NCBI GenBank assembly: GCA_016841385.1
Contig: JAENZF010000002.1
Span: 5,268-43,987, forward strand
From: Methanobacteriota archaeon
GTDB lineage: Archaea; Halobacteriota; Methanomicrobia; Methanomicrobiales; Methanoculleaceae
Length of the DNA: 38,720 nucleotides
Direction of reading: 5' to 3'
This document shows, piece after piece, positions 15,439 through 25,044 of the stretch. Under the pieces are notes generated by a model. That model was not told the DNA's origin. It made no database searches and saw only the letters and a list, made by a program, of their open reading frames with translations. Position numbers and translations under genes: made by a program. Within the stretch, counting starts at the first letter, position 1. Every line of letters begins with the position of its first letter.

Positions 15439-16401
15439 ATGGTCGAAATTGGTTACAAACTGGCGAGCGAGGAACACGGGCCCCTTGACCTGGTCTGCAA
15501 CGCCCGCCAGGCGGAAGATGCCGGTTTTACGTTTGCCATGATATCGGACCACTACCACCCCTGGACGAACCGGCAGGGGCAAAGCCCGTTTGTCTGGGGA
15601 GTCATTGGCGGCATCTCGCAGGTGACGGCGGACCTCCGGCTGGTGACGGGCGTTACCTGCCCGACGATACGGATACACCCCGGCGTCATCGCCCAGGCCG
15701 CCGCAACCGCCGCCGCGATGATGCCGGAGCGGTTTATCCTGGGCCTTGGGTCGGGCGAGAACCTCAACGAGCACGTCTTCGGGGACCGCTGGCCCCCGGC
15801 GCCGGTCCGGATAGAGATGCTCGAGGAGGCGGTGGAGGTGATCAGGATGCTCTGGAAGGGGGGCATGCAGGACTACTACGGTTCCTTCTACACCCTGGAG
15901 AACGCGCAGGTCTTCTCGCTCCCGGAGAAACTCCCCCCGATCTATATCGCATCCGAAGGCCCGATCAGCGCTTCCATGGCCGCCCGGGCCGGTGACGGGT
16001 TCATCAACCCGGACAGCAACGCGGAGGAGAACCTCATCATCTTCCGGGACTCCGGGGGCGGCGATAAACCGGCATACATCGAGACCTCGGTCTGCTGGGC
16101 AGAGACCGAGGAGGAAGGGCAGACGACCGCCTACGAGCAATGGCCCACCGCAGCAAACAAAGGGGAACTCAACAGGCTCCTCCCCACACCGGTCCACTAC
16201 GAGCAGGTGGCGAAGATGGTGACGCCGGAGGATGTGGCGGAGCACGTAGTCTGCGGTCCCGACCCGGAGGCGCACATCGAAAAGATCGAGGAGAGCGTCA
16301 GGAAAGGGTTCGACCACGTCTGCATCCACCAGATCGGCCACCAGCAGCGGGAGTTTATGGAATTTTACACGAACGAGGTCCTGCCGCACTTCCGGGAGTG
16401 A
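15439..16401 (+). CDS. F420-dependent LLM-class oxidoreductase (TIGR03557-like)
   Basis: A 320-residue bacterial-luciferase-like TIM-barrel oxidoreductase of the coenzyme-F420 class, resembling F420-dependent alcohol and glucose-6-phosphate dehydrogenases. Motifs include GYKLASEEHGPLDLV, FAMISDHYHPW, VTCPTIRIHPGVIAQAAAT, FILGLGSGENLNEHVFGDRWPP, MLEEAVEVIRMLW and IYIASEGPISASMAARAGDG. The long DHYHPW and GENLNEH signatures match TIGR03557. The real substrate is not known; an alcohol or sugar phosphate are options. It has its own promoter and is not obviously operonic. The start ATG at 15439 gives the usual family N-terminus. Confidence 0.88.
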   Translation: MVEIGYKLASEEHGPLDLVCNARQAEDAGFTFAMISDHYHPWTNRQGQSPFVWGVIGGISQVTADLRLVTGVTCPTIRIHPGVIAQAAATAAAMMPERFILGLGSGENLNEHVFGDRWPPAPVRIEMLEEAVEVIRMLWKGGMQDYYGSFYTLENAQVFSLPEKLPPIYIASEGPISASMAARAGDGFINPDSNAEENLIIFRDSGGGDKPAYIETSVCWAETEEEGQTTAYEQWPTAANKGELNRLLPTPVHYEQVAKMVTPEDVAEHVVCGPDPEAHIEKIEESVRKGFDHVCIHQIGHQQREFMEFYTNEVLPHFRE

Positions 16402-16458
16402 CGGCGGGAGAGAGAATTCGGCAGAAAGAGGGAGATATCCGGGACACTTAAAGGCCCG

Positions 16459-16470
16459 CTAAAAAAAGGG
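16459..16470 (-). terminator. Poly-T terminator after glnK
   Basis: On the minus strand a run of seven T (16461-16467) lies immediately after the glnK stop, the usual archaeal T-tract terminator. On the plus strand it is a poly-A run and would not end the LLM transcript. Confidence 0.5.
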
Positions 16471-18013
<1,543 letters not shown>

Positions 18014-18061
18014 ACCCCGGCCTCCGGAACCCACATGAGTTGCTGTTGCGGTTCATCGGAA

Positions 18062-18091
18062 GGAAGTTGCCTTCCTACGGATATAAATTTT
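18062..18091 (-). promoter_or_regulatory. amtB promoter with NrpR-type operator GGAA-N6-TTCC
   Basis: On the minus strand the TATA box (AAATTTATATCCG, 18079-18091) points to a start near 18060. Between them lies GGAA (18062-18065), N6, TTCC (18072-18075), an exact match to the GGAA-N6-TTCC operator described for the methanogen nitrogen repressor NrpR. Its place between TATA and start is right for blocking polymerase under nitrogen excess. The motif is seen; NrpR itself is not in the window. Confidence 0.75.
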
Positions 18092-18110
18092 TCTAAATGT
18101 GCCGTACACC

Positions 18111-18716
18111 ATGGAAGGACTGATGCATCCTGCAGTCAAAGATCATCTGCGTGATGCGATGAGCACGATCCGGGGTCCGGCAGACGTCCGCCAGACTTGC
18201 GCCCGCCTGCGGTCGGCAAAGACCGGGGCGGAACTCGCGGCGGTCCTCTACCGCGAGGTCTCCAGCTACTCGCTCTTCGACCTCCAGGCACTGCGAGGGA
18301 GGGTGGAGCAGGACCTCCGGTCCGTCCCCGCCGGATACCGGCAGCGCCTCTACCCACGGGCGATGGAGCAGATCTTTGAGACGCATCATACCCTCATCTC
18401 CACCATGCGCCGGAGCGACCCGGACGTGCCGCATGAGCCGCTCGCCGGGGAGTTCCAGGACTTCTCTCGAATGGTCGAGAGGACGTGCCTTGCGCAGGAT
18501 GAGGGGGAGCAGCACCTCGAACTCCTCTACTTCCTCCTTGCCGCCTTCAATATCTTCGTCCTCGGGCGCCCCGGTCACCCGGCGGGCACACCGTTCCCCG
18601 GCGGACTCGAGGTGGAGATCAGGGACGGCGAGTATCTCTGCCCCGTCCGGGAGAAGGCCGACGATGTTCCAAACGCCCTCTGCCCCTACTGCCCGGCAAA
18701 GCAGAGCGATGGGTGA
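18111..18716 (+). CDS. DUF2115 family protein (UPF0305)
   Basis: A 201-residue soluble protein of the methanogen DUF2115 (UPF0305) family, with no known function. The family tail is distinctive: HPAGTPFPGGLEVEIRDGEY, then CPVREKADDVPNALCPYCPA with three cysteines (CxVREK...CPYC) that could bind metal. The frame allows starts at GTG 18099, ATG 18111 and ATG 18123. I chose 18111 because the AT-rich ATATAAAT at 18081-18088 would place transcription there, giving a leaderless mRNA. That TATA stretch is shared, back to back, with the amtB promoter. Confidence 0.82.
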   Translation: MEGLMHPAVKDHLRDAMSTIRGPADVRQTCARLRSAKTGAELAAVLYREVSSYSLFDLQALRGRVEQDLRSVPAGYRQRLYPRAMEQIFETHHTLISTMRRSDPDVPHEPLAGEFQDFSRMVERTCLAQDEGEQHLELLYFLLAAFNIFVLGRPGHPAGTPFPGGLEVEIRDGEYLCPVREKADDVPNALCPYCPAKQSDG

Positions 18717-18764
18717 GAGAGGGACCTGAAGCACTGTAAAAAAGATAATCCGTGTTGTACCAGC

Positions 18765-19292
18765 TTATTCTTCTTCATAGCGCTCGAAGAACGTGACCTC
18801 GTCGAGGAGTTTCTTCTTCGCGATCTGGATCTCCTCGGGGTATCCCGCGGGCACGAGAGATACAAGCGTGTACTCCTCCGGGACGTTGAGGAGCTTCCGG
18901 ACATCCTCGGCGTAGTCCTTCTTCTCCCCCGCAACCCAGCAGGACCCGACCCCCCATGCCTGGAGCGCGAGGAGGAGTTGCATCGTCGCCGCACAGCAGT
19001 CTTCGAGGTAGTACTTCGCATCCCTCTTTCCGAAGACGGCGAAGCAGATGGGCGCATCGGCGATGAACCTGGCATTTTCGGTCAGGTCCGCGATCGCCCG
19101 AAGCACATCACGGTCCTGGATGGTTCCAAAGAGCCAGGGCTGCTCGTTTCGGGCAGTCGGGGCAAGGCGTGCGCAGTCGAGAGCATCCTTGATGGTCTTC
19201 TCCTCGATAGGGCTGTCCTTGTACTTCCGCACGCTGTGCCTGCTCCGTATGACGGTAACACCGAGATTAACCGTTCCACCAATCGGACTCAT
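18765..19292 (-). CDS. Nitroreductase family protein
   Basis: A 175-residue FMN-binding nitroreductase-fold protein. The FMN phosphate motif IRSRHSVRKYKDSPIEE is at about 15-31, followed by LAPTARNEQPW, and the C-terminal motif WGVGSCWVAGEKKDYAEDV and LVPAGYPEE. It has one domain and no ferredoxin extension. Physiological substrates of such proteins in methanogens are unknown. A TATTTAGG stretch (about 19316-19323, minus strand) sits 27 nt before the ATG and no Shine-Dalgarno site is adjacent, so the message may be leaderless. It is convergent with DUF2115. Confidence 0.88.
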   Translation of the reverse strand: MSPIGGTVNLGVTVIRSRHSVRKYKDSPIEEKTIKDALDCARLAPTARNEQPWLFGTIQDRDVLRAIADLTENARFIADAPICFAVFGKRDAKYYLEDCCAATMQLLLALQAWGVGSCWVAGEKKDYAEDVRKLLNVPEEYTLVSLVPAGYPEEIQIAKKKLLDEVTFFERYEEE

Positions 19293-19369
19293 GCAACGAT
19301 GGTGGGCACTCCAGACCTAAATACCTTGGGGAAACCGAAACAGGGATGCCCCCCTTGAGGGGAGCGGCC

Positions 19370-20566
19370 CTAGAAGAGGCCCTGTATCATCTGCAGCATG
19401 TTCGAGAAGCCGTCGACGATGACCACGGTCGGATCGATCCCGAGGACCGGGAAGATGAATATGAAGTAGGCGATGGTCCCGAGCGTGCTCCCGACGTTGG
19501 CAAGAGCGGCGACCAGCACCACCCGGAAGAGCGGGATCGTCCGCATCTCCGAGAAGGTCTCCGCCTCGACGATCTGCCGCAACTCACCGGCGGCGGGCTT
19601 CCTTATCTTCGCCTCGACGATGGCTGCAAACCATCCCGCCGCAAGCAGCGGGTTGAGCGACGTCATCCAGGAGACGGCAAACGCCGTGGCGGCCGAGAGG
19701 GGGTGCCCGCCGGCGAGCAGGGTGAATGCGGCGCTCAGAACCCCGTTGATCAGGACCCAGTAGAGGAGGGCGGTCAGCAGGACGTCGAACCCCACGCCCG
19801 AGAAGGCTATGGCGACTATCAGGAGGAGGAAGAGGACGGTGACGGCCCCCCCGAGGAACTTCGCCCACGGCAGGCCCTTCACCTCGGCTGTCAGGGCAGG
19901 GAGCGGCGGCAGCGTCTCCGGCGCGTCAAGGTAGCGTTGCACTCCCCGGATGTGCCCGGCACCGACGACCGCCAGCACCCGCTCGTACCGGCTCCCGAGC
20001 ATCAGGACCTGGTGAGCGAGATAGGCGTCCCGTTCATCGATCAGGGCCTGGGCACCCCCGGGAGAGAACTTTCGGAACTCCTCCATCGCGGCACTCACCA
20101 CGTCCTGGTTCGTGAACTCGTCCACGTCGATCTTCTGGCCCTCGACACTCACCAGCGAGTAGATCAGGGCCCCGAGGAGCTTGATCTTCTCCCAGATCCC
20201 CATCATCCCCCAGAACCGGGCAAGCGTGATCCGGATATCCCGGTCGATGAGCGCCACGGGCTTCTGGTGCGCTTCAGCCTCCTCGATGGCGACCAGCATC
20301 TCGGCACCGGGTTTCACGCCGGTCTCGGCACCGATCCGCTGCTGGATGTAGGTGAGCACCCACTGGACAAGGAGCCGGCCGAAGTTCCCGCCTTTCAGGA
20401 TATCCGTGACCGAGGGCTCGTCCACCTCCTGCGTGAGCGATATAAACCGGCCGCGGTCGAGTTCGACGCCGACGATATCGGGCTGGAACTCCTCGATAGC
20501 GGATCGGACTTCCTCAACGCTCTTCTGCGAGACGTGGGCCGTCCCGACAAGACGGATCTCAGTCAT
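19370..20566 (-). CDS. TraB/GumN family membrane protein
   Basis: A 398-residue TraB-family protein. The N-terminal soluble domain shows GTAHVS (8-13), DIVGVELDRGRF, HQKPVALIDRDIRITLARFW and VLAVVGAGHIRGVQRYL with the conserved histidines and glutamate of the family. The C-terminal third carries about four or five membrane helices. Related proteins include the enterococcal pheromone-shutdown protein PrgY/TraB and are suspected metalloproteases; the archaeal role is unknown. It overlaps the upstream YkgJ-type gene by 8 nt and ends a run of minus-strand genes starting with cobT or guaAA. Confidence 0.88.
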   Translation of the reverse strand: MTEIRLVGTAHVSQKSVEEVRSAIEEFQPDIVGVELDRGRFISLTQEVDEPSVTDILKGGNFGRLLVQWVLTYIQQRIGAETGVKPGAEMLVAIEEAEAHQKPVALIDRDIRITLARFWGMMGIWEKIKLLGALIYSLVSVEGQKIDVDEFTNQDVVSAAMEEFRKFSPGGAQALIDERDAYLAHQVLMLGSRYERVLAVVGAGHIRGVQRYLDAPETLPPLPALTAEVKGLPWAKFLGGAVTVLFLLLIVAIAFSGVGFDVLLTALLYWVLINGVLSAAFTLLAGGHPLSAATAFAVSWMTSLNPLLAAGWFAAIVEAKIRKPAAGELRQIVEAETFSEMRTIPLFRVVLVAALANVGSTLGTIAYFIFIFPVLGIDPTVVIVDGFSNMLQMIQGLF

Positions 20567-21101
20567 GGAGCACCTTCACGCCTTCGCTGTCGATTACGAC
20601 GCGTTTACCCGGCGGCACCGCTGCTTTCCGGTAGACGGCGCGGATACCGGCCTCTTCTGCCGCCTCGGCTGCCTGCCGCCTGCAGAGATCTGCTGCCGCA
20701 TCATGCGCGCCAGGAGGAGAAAGAGGCGTGCCGAGGCCGGGGCATTCCGAGACCAGCAGATCGTCATCCACCAGCATAAACGGGTAGGTGCGGCAGATCC
20801 AGGGACGATGGGCATAGACGGAGCACCGCCCGTCCCGGAGAAAGATACAGGCATCAGCCGTACGCCTGATGCACCAGGCAAGGGTGTACTCCCCGCCGTT
20901 TCCGGCATAGATGAAGTCGGGATAGGGCTCGGCAACCTCATCCCAGGCCATCCCGGTCGCCGACATGACTGCCCGCACCTCGGCAGGGCTCACGATCACG
21001 AGGTTTGAGTCCTCCGTGACCCGCCGGCAGCAGGCACCGCACTCCCGGCAGCGGAACCCAAAGGACCCGACCCGGCTCGCAACGTCGTCTATTCCGAGCA
21101 T
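20559..21101 (-). CDS. YkgJ-type cysteine-cluster protein
   Basis: A 180-residue protein of the YkgJ/UPF0153 cysteine-cluster family. The N-terminal FRCRECGACCRR (Cys18, 21, 24, 25) and the later ACIFLRDGRCSVYAHRPWIC, then RTYPF, give the family's CxxCGxCC...C...CxxY..RPxxCRxYPF pattern, thought to bind zinc or an iron-sulfur cluster. The protein is soluble. Its start overlaps the end of guaAA by 13 nt and its end overlaps the TraB gene by 8 nt, so these are one transcript. The function is not known. Confidence 0.85.
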   Translation of the reverse strand: MLGIDDVASRVGSFGFRCRECGACCRRVTEDSNLVIVSPAEVRAVMSATGMAWDEVAEPYPDFIYAGNGGEYTLAWCIRRTADACIFLRDGRCSVYAHRPWICRTYPFMLVDDDLLVSECPGLGTPLSPPGAHDAAADLCRRQAAEAAEEAGIRAVYRKAAVPPGKRVVIDSEGVKVLHD

Positions 21102-21643
21102 ATTCTGTCGAAATTCTCAAAGAGGAGCCGCCCGTTGACGGTATGGCTGACCTCCGGGTGCCACTGGACACCGTAGAGGCGCTCATCGGGAGACGCCATC
21201 GCCTCTACACTACAGATGGCCGACTCTGCAAGTCGGACAAACCCTTCCGGAACCACCGAGACCTCATCCGCATGCGACGCCCATACACCAATCCGGTCCG
21301 GGTAGCCCCGGAGGAGGCTACTCGGTTCGAGGATCTCAACCTCGACCGCACCGAACCCCCCGCTCGCACCCTGGCGGATCGCGCCCCCCCGGGCCGTCGC
21401 CATGATGTGCAGCCCAAGACAGATGCCGAGGACCGGGAGGCCAAGGTCAAGGTACGCGGGAGCGACCCCGGTGCGGTCCAGGGTCGGGCCGCCGCCGAGG
21501 ATGATGCCCCGGCAGCCCCGGGCGACCTCGGCCGGCGGCGTAACGTTCGAGATCATTGTGGTCTCGATATCCATATCACGGAGCGTCCTGAGGATCAGGT
21601 GGTTGAACTGTCCGTGATTGTTGACCACATAGAGAGGAAGCAT
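21089..21643 (-). CDS. guaAA: GMP synthase, glutamine amidotransferase subunit
   Basis: A 184-residue class I glutamine amidotransferase, the separate GuaAa subunit typical of archaea. It supplies ammonia to the ATP-pyrophosphatase subunit (GuaAb, not in the window) for XMP to GMP conversion. The triad is complete: Cys75 in LGICLGLH, and His162 and Glu164 in QWHPEVSHT. Length matches archaeal GuaAa. The N-terminus begins MLPLYVVNNHGQFNHLI as in family members. A TATA-like ACTATACC lies about 27 nt upstream (21667-21676), so it may have its own start in addition to read-through from cobT. Confidence 0.92.
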   Translation of the reverse strand: MLPLYVVNNHGQFNHLILRTLRDMDIETTMISNVTPPAEVARGCRGIILGGGPTLDRTGVAPAYLDLGLPVLGICLGLHIMATARGGAIRQGASGGFGAVEVEILEPSSLLRGYPDRIGVWASHADEVSVVPEGFVRLAESAICSVEAMASPDERLYGVQWHPEVSHTVNGRLLFENFDRICSE

Positions 21644-21680
21644 TGCTTATAGGTGGATGTAAAAAGGTATAGTCCTTCCC

Positions 21681-22697
21681 TCAGGCATACTTCCTGACGA
21701 AATCAAAGATTTTCCGGGTGATCTCCTCCGGTTCGTGGCCCATCAGGTAGGCGAGCGTCAGGGCCCCACCGGCACCCATCCCCTCTTTGACCTCACCGAT
21801 GCAGTAGCGGGCGAGCCCGACGTGCCCGATACCGGCGAAGTTCGGATCAACGAAGTATGCGGTGGTGCCGACGTCGGCGACCGATCGGACGAACCCGGCG
21901 GAGGGATCGTCCCTGACGTAGACCGTCGTCGCGAGGCGCGGCACCCGTTTCCCGAGCGCTTTCAAGGTAGCCGCGACGGCAAGCATCTGGGTCCCGCCAG
22001 CGAAGAGGATGTCGCCGGAATAGGCGCTCGCGATCCCTGCCGCCACCGGCATCATGGGATCGCCCGCAGCGCGAAGGATATCCATGGGCCCTCTTGCGCC
22101 GGTCTCATCTATCCGGGCGAGCACTTCCCTGCAGACGGCATCCTTCAGGCCCATCGGGTTCTCAATGAAGGCACTGCTGACCGAGGCATCGTAGCCGAGC
22201 GCCCGGAGGACGCAGAGGGCGGTGGTCGTCCCGCCGGGAACGCACTCCCCAAGCATCAGGAAGTCGCTGTACTGCGCAAGAAGCCTGCCGACCATCTCGC
22301 CCCGCTCAAAGAGGAGAGCGGCATGCGGCACTGCGTCCTCCTTCCTCGGATCGCCGCCGGGGCTTCCGTAGACGTCCAGGCAGGGGACGGTGGGGGCATG
22401 GGCGAGCCCCGCGTTGATGATGACGGGGGATAGATCGGTCAGTTCCACCATGGACCGGGTGATGGTCGCCGGCGTCGGGCATCCGGTGGGCGTGTTCGGC
22501 CGGGCCGGCACGCTCGTGATCGCGCCGGTCGTGACGAGTTCCGCGTCCAGGACCGGCGTGAGCAGGGTCTTTTCCGGGGTCGGCCCGGCGCCCGATATGC
22601 CGGGGACGGTGGAGAGCATGGTGTTGCCGAGGACCAGCGCCATCATCGGGCGGTGCGGCCTGATTCCCGGGTCTTCCGAGAGGAACGGGTGAGACAT
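21681..22697 (-). CDS. cobT: Archaeal CobT, nicotinate-nucleotide phosphoribosyltransferase-like
   Basis: A 338-residue protein of the archaeal CobT-like family (TIGR00303 type). It is expected to make alpha-ribazole phosphate for the lower ligand of the methanogen cobamide. Motifs: LVLGNTMLSTVPGISGAG, GCPTPATITRSMVEL, DFLMLGECVPGGTTTALCVL, SAFIENPMGLKDAV and GGTQMLAVAATLKAL. The frame runs open to 22934, but the upstream part reads through the hairpin element and is non-conserved, so I start at the ATG at 22697. It is divergent from cobZ-cobS, grouping three cobamide-assembly genes. Two related genes in some genomes differ in base specificity, which I cannot tell here. Confidence 0.88.
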   Translation of the reverse strand: MSHPFLSEDPGIRPHRPMMALVLGNTMLSTVPGISGAGPTPEKTLLTPVLDAELVTTGAITSVPARPNTPTGCPTPATITRSMVELTDLSPVIINAGLAHAPTVPCLDVYGSPGGDPRKEDAVPHAALLFERGEMVGRLLAQYSDFLMLGECVPGGTTTALCVLRALGYDASVSSAFIENPMGLKDAVCREVLARIDETGARGPMDILRAAGDPMMPVAAGIASAYSGDILFAGGTQMLAVAATLKALGKRVPRLATTVYVRDDPSAGFVRSVADVGTTAYFVDPNFAGIGHVGLARYCIGEVKEGMGAGGALTLAYLMGHEPEEITRKIFDFVRKYA

Positions 22698-22835
22698 CAG
22701 GTACAGAGTAGGTGCCGCGGGATAGAAGAGGTTGCTGTCGGCGGCGTGCCGGAGGGGAGAGGATTCCGGGTGTGGCTGGTGAGGGGGGGCGCAACTGCAC
22801 GGGGAGCGTGGTCGGGATTTCCTTTGCGCCGCCCA

Positions 22836-22922
22836 CACCTGACGGTGCTCGAACTGCAGCCCCTCAGCCCGTCGCTGCTCGAAAACGCTTCGCGTTTTCT
22901 CGAGCTCCTGTCCAACGGACAG
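22836..22922. repeat. Dispersed hairpin element between cobT and cobZ
   Basis: Three hairpins in a row: 22836-22847 (CACC/GGTG, loop TGAC), 22881-22899 (GAAAACGC/GCGTTTTC, loop TTC) and 22908-22922 (CTGTCC/GGACAG, loop AAC). The linkers repeat the family signatures: GGTGCTCG after the first and CCGTCGCTGCTCG at about 22869-22881. The middle member is partly decayed. The element lies in the divergent promoter region, upstream of both genes. Confidence 0.75.
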
Positions 22923-22969
22923 TCGCTGATCCAAACGCGGAAATACCTGCGGGCCTCAATACATGAACA

Positions 22970-23413
22970 ATGTTCGAGATCGAGCACAGGCTGGAAGAGA
23001 AGGGCATCGCAAGGAGCGATATCGTCGCCTCCGCGATGGAACTCTACGTTCCCCACGGGATAGGGGCACAAGAGGCCGTGGGCAGGCTGGATGAGAAGAT
23101 CGGGAAAGCTCTTCAGGACCCCAACGTGTCGTCGCTCCTCCTCGGCGCCATCCTGCTCGAGGACGAACTCTACCTGAAGCGGAAGAACTCCGAGATCGCC
23201 GACGACCCCGTCTTTCTGCTCTCGGACGAGATCATCGGGATGGCCATCGCCGAGGTTATCGGGGGGACCTATGCGCGGTTCGAGTTCACCCGCTATGATC
23301 AGAAGAAACCGGGGATCTTGAGCATACTCGGGCCGTTCCTCGACGATGCCGTCGCCGGGCTGATCGCGGGCTGCACGTCACGCCTCTACAGCGAGTCGAT
23401 GGGATCGATGTGA
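22970..23413 (+). CDS. cobZ: CobZ, alpha-ribazole-5'-phosphate phosphatase (PgpA-like)
   Basis: A 147-residue protein of the phosphatidylglycerophosphatase-A fold. The PgpA-like core is LLSDEIIGMAIAEVI, then FEFTRYDQKKPG, then GPFLDDAVAGLIAGC, with conserved acidic residues and the FxRxDxxKP motif. In Methanosarcina mazei this family member, CobZ, is the alpha-ribazole-5'-phosphate phosphatase of cobamide assembly. The 4-nt overlap with cobS and the divergent cobT strongly support that role here. A GAAATACC stretch (22940-22947) about 27 nt upstream and no Shine-Dalgarno site suggest a leaderless start at 22970. Confidence 0.87.
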   Translation: MFEIEHRLEEKGIARSDIVASAMELYVPHGIGAQEAVGRLDEKIGKALQDPNVSSLLLGAILLEDELYLKRKNSEIADDPVFLLSDEIIGMAIAEVIGGTYARFEFTRYDQKKPGILSILGPFLDDAVAGLIAGCTSRLYSESMGSM

Positions 23414-24120
23414 AGTCCGTCATTGCCCTCCTGCAGTTCTGCACCCCGCTCCCCCTCGGGAGACCGGTCGACTTCGAGCACTTCGCCCGCCGCTCCTACC
23501 TCTACCCGCTCGCCGGTTATGTCATCGGCGGGATAGCAGCCGGTATCGCGTACTGGGTAGCGTCGCCGGTGGTGGGTGCGGCCGTCGCCCTCGCCATGGT
23601 GCTCCTTCTCTCCGGGTGCAACCACTTCGACGGCCTGCTGGACTTCGGCGACGGGCTCATGGCCCACGGGAGCCGGGAGAAGAGGATCGCGGCCATGACC
23701 GACCGGACCACCGGGGCCGGGGCCGTCGCGGCAGGGATCGTCGTCACGCTCCTTGCGTTTGCCGGACTCCAGAGTGTCGCATACCTCCCGGCGGCCATCC
23801 TCATCGCCGAGGTCTGCGCAAAGGTCGCGATGTCCTTCCTGACCACAGTCGGCGTGCCGTTCCGGGAGGGGATCCATTCCTACCTCCACGGGTTTGCAAA
23901 ACCGTGGTTCCTTGTCCCGGCCACCCTGCTCGCGCTGCCCCTCTTCCTGCTGCCGCTGCCCCGGGTGAGTGTCGCGCTCGCACTCGTGGTCACAGTCGTC
24001 ATCGTTACACTGATGATGCTCCTCTCCCGTCGCCTCTTTGGCGGCGTCAACGGCGACGTCGTCGGAGCCACAAACGAGATCACCCGGGCCGGCGTCATCC
24101 TCCTCCTTGCCCTCCTGTAA
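23410..24120 (+). CDS. cobS: CobS, adenosylcobinamide-GDP ribazoletransferase
   Basis: A 236-residue polytopic membrane enzyme that joins adenosylcobinamide-GDP to alpha-ribazole (or its phosphate), the last assembly step of the cobamide. The CobS catalytic block NHFDGLLDFGDGLMAHGSRE, then RIAAMTDRTTGAGA, is at about 74-106, and the C-terminal FGGVNGDVVGATNEITRAG is also typical. It starts with GTG overlapping the cobZ stop (GTGA). With cobT and cobZ it completes nucleotide-loop assembly apart from the cobinamide guanylyltransferase CobY, which is absent from the window. Confidence 0.92.
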   Translation: MKSVIALLQFCTPLPLGRPVDFEHFARRSYLYPLAGYVIGGIAAGIAYWVASPVVGAAVALAMVLLLSGCNHFDGLLDFGDGLMAHGSREKRIAAMTDRTTGAGAVAAGIVVTLLAFAGLQSVAYLPAAILIAEVCAKVAMSFLTTVGVPFREGIHSYLHGFAKPWFLVPATLLALPLFLLPLPRVSVALALVVTVVIVTLMMLLSRRLFGGVNGDVVGATNEITRAGVILLLALL

Positions 24121-24157
24121 TCACCTTTTTTATCCCGGCTGCCGCTACTACTGTAGA

Positions 24158-25039
24158 ATGATGCAAGATCGTACCCTCTACTCCCGGGGAGGGATCATCA
24201 CCGAGCGGAACGCAGACTACGCGACGATACGGTTGCGGGTTCCGGCAGGAGTCCTCTCCGCAGCGCAGGTCAAGCAGCTCGCTAAGATCAGCGAGAAGTA
24301 CGGGGACGGCTCACTTCACCTCACCATGCGCCAGGCAGTGGAGATCCCGCACGTGAACCCCGAGAACCTCAAGAAGATCGCAAAAGCACTCGATAAGAAC
24401 GGTACACCCATCGGGGCTGAGCAGAACGAAGTAGTCAACATCATGGCCTGCCCGGGCACGGAACGATGCAAGTACGCCAACTGCGAGACGATCGACCTTG
24501 CACGGAAGGTCGACGAACGGGTCTTCGGGAAGGAACTCCCGATAAGGCTCCGCATCGCCATATCCGGCTGCACCTACATGTGCAACAGCCCGCTCTTAAA
24601 CGACATCGGGATCATCGGCAGGATCAGGCCGCTGCGCACCCCCGGGCTCTGCACGGGGTGCGGCACCTGCGTGGAGTACTGCAAACAGTGTGCCATTGCG
24701 CTGAAGAACGGTGCGTCGGTTCTTGACGAGAGCAAATGTGTCCAGTGCGGCATCTGCGTCCACTCCTGCCCCTACCACCTCCTGAAATCCGAGTACGCCC
24801 ACTACCAGATCACGGTCGGCGGCCGGCGCGGAGCCTCCCCCGCCGCAGGAAAGGAACTTGTCACCGTCGAGACCGAAGAGGATGTCGTCGAGGTAGTCGA
24901 CCGTATCGTCTACTGGATCTACCGCAATGCCTGGAGCGGCCGGCCTCTCGCCGACCAGATGGACGAGATCGGGTTTGATACATTCGCGGAAGGGATCAAA
25001 AAAGAGTTTGGGCCGAAGGAACAGGCAGCTGAAGACTGA
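24158..25039 (+). CDS. Small siroheme sulfite/nitrite reductase-like protein with 2[4Fe-4S]
   Basis: A 293-residue member of the methanogen dissimilatory-sulfite-reductase-like group. A single ferredoxin-like half (RLRVPAGVLSAAQV, MRQAVEIPHV) leads to the siroheme/[4Fe-4S] ligands Cys98 and Cys104 (CPGTERC) and Cys138 and Cys142 (CTYMC). Then come two [4Fe-4S] ferredoxin motifs, Cys165/168/171/175 and Cys194/197/200/204. It resembles the C-terminal half of F420-dependent sulfite reductase (Fsr) but lacks the F420H2-oxidising N-terminal half, so it needs another electron donor. The true substrate is unproven. I chose the ATG at 24158 (followed by a second ATG); the longer frame only overlaps cobS. 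Confidence 0.87.
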   Translation: MMQDRTLYSRGGIITERNADYATIRLRVPAGVLSAAQVKQLAKISEKYGDGSLHLTMRQAVEIPHVNPENLKKIAKALDKNGTPIGAEQNEVVNIMACPGTERCKYANCETIDLARKVDERVFGKELPIRLRIAISGCTYMCNSPLLNDIGIIGRIRPLRTPGLCTGCGTCVEYCKQCAIALKNGASVLDESKCVQCGICVHSCPYHLLKSEYAHYQITVGGRRGASPAAGKELVTVETEEDVVEVVDRIVYWIYRNAWSGRPLADQMDEIGFDTFAEGIKKEFGPKEQAAED

Positions 25040-25044
25040 GGGCG

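Noticed and set aside
22698-22934. N-terminal extension of CobT to 22934
   Set aside because: The extension translates the hairpin repeat element and is not like CobT N-termini; the ATG at 22697 begins just before the conserved region.
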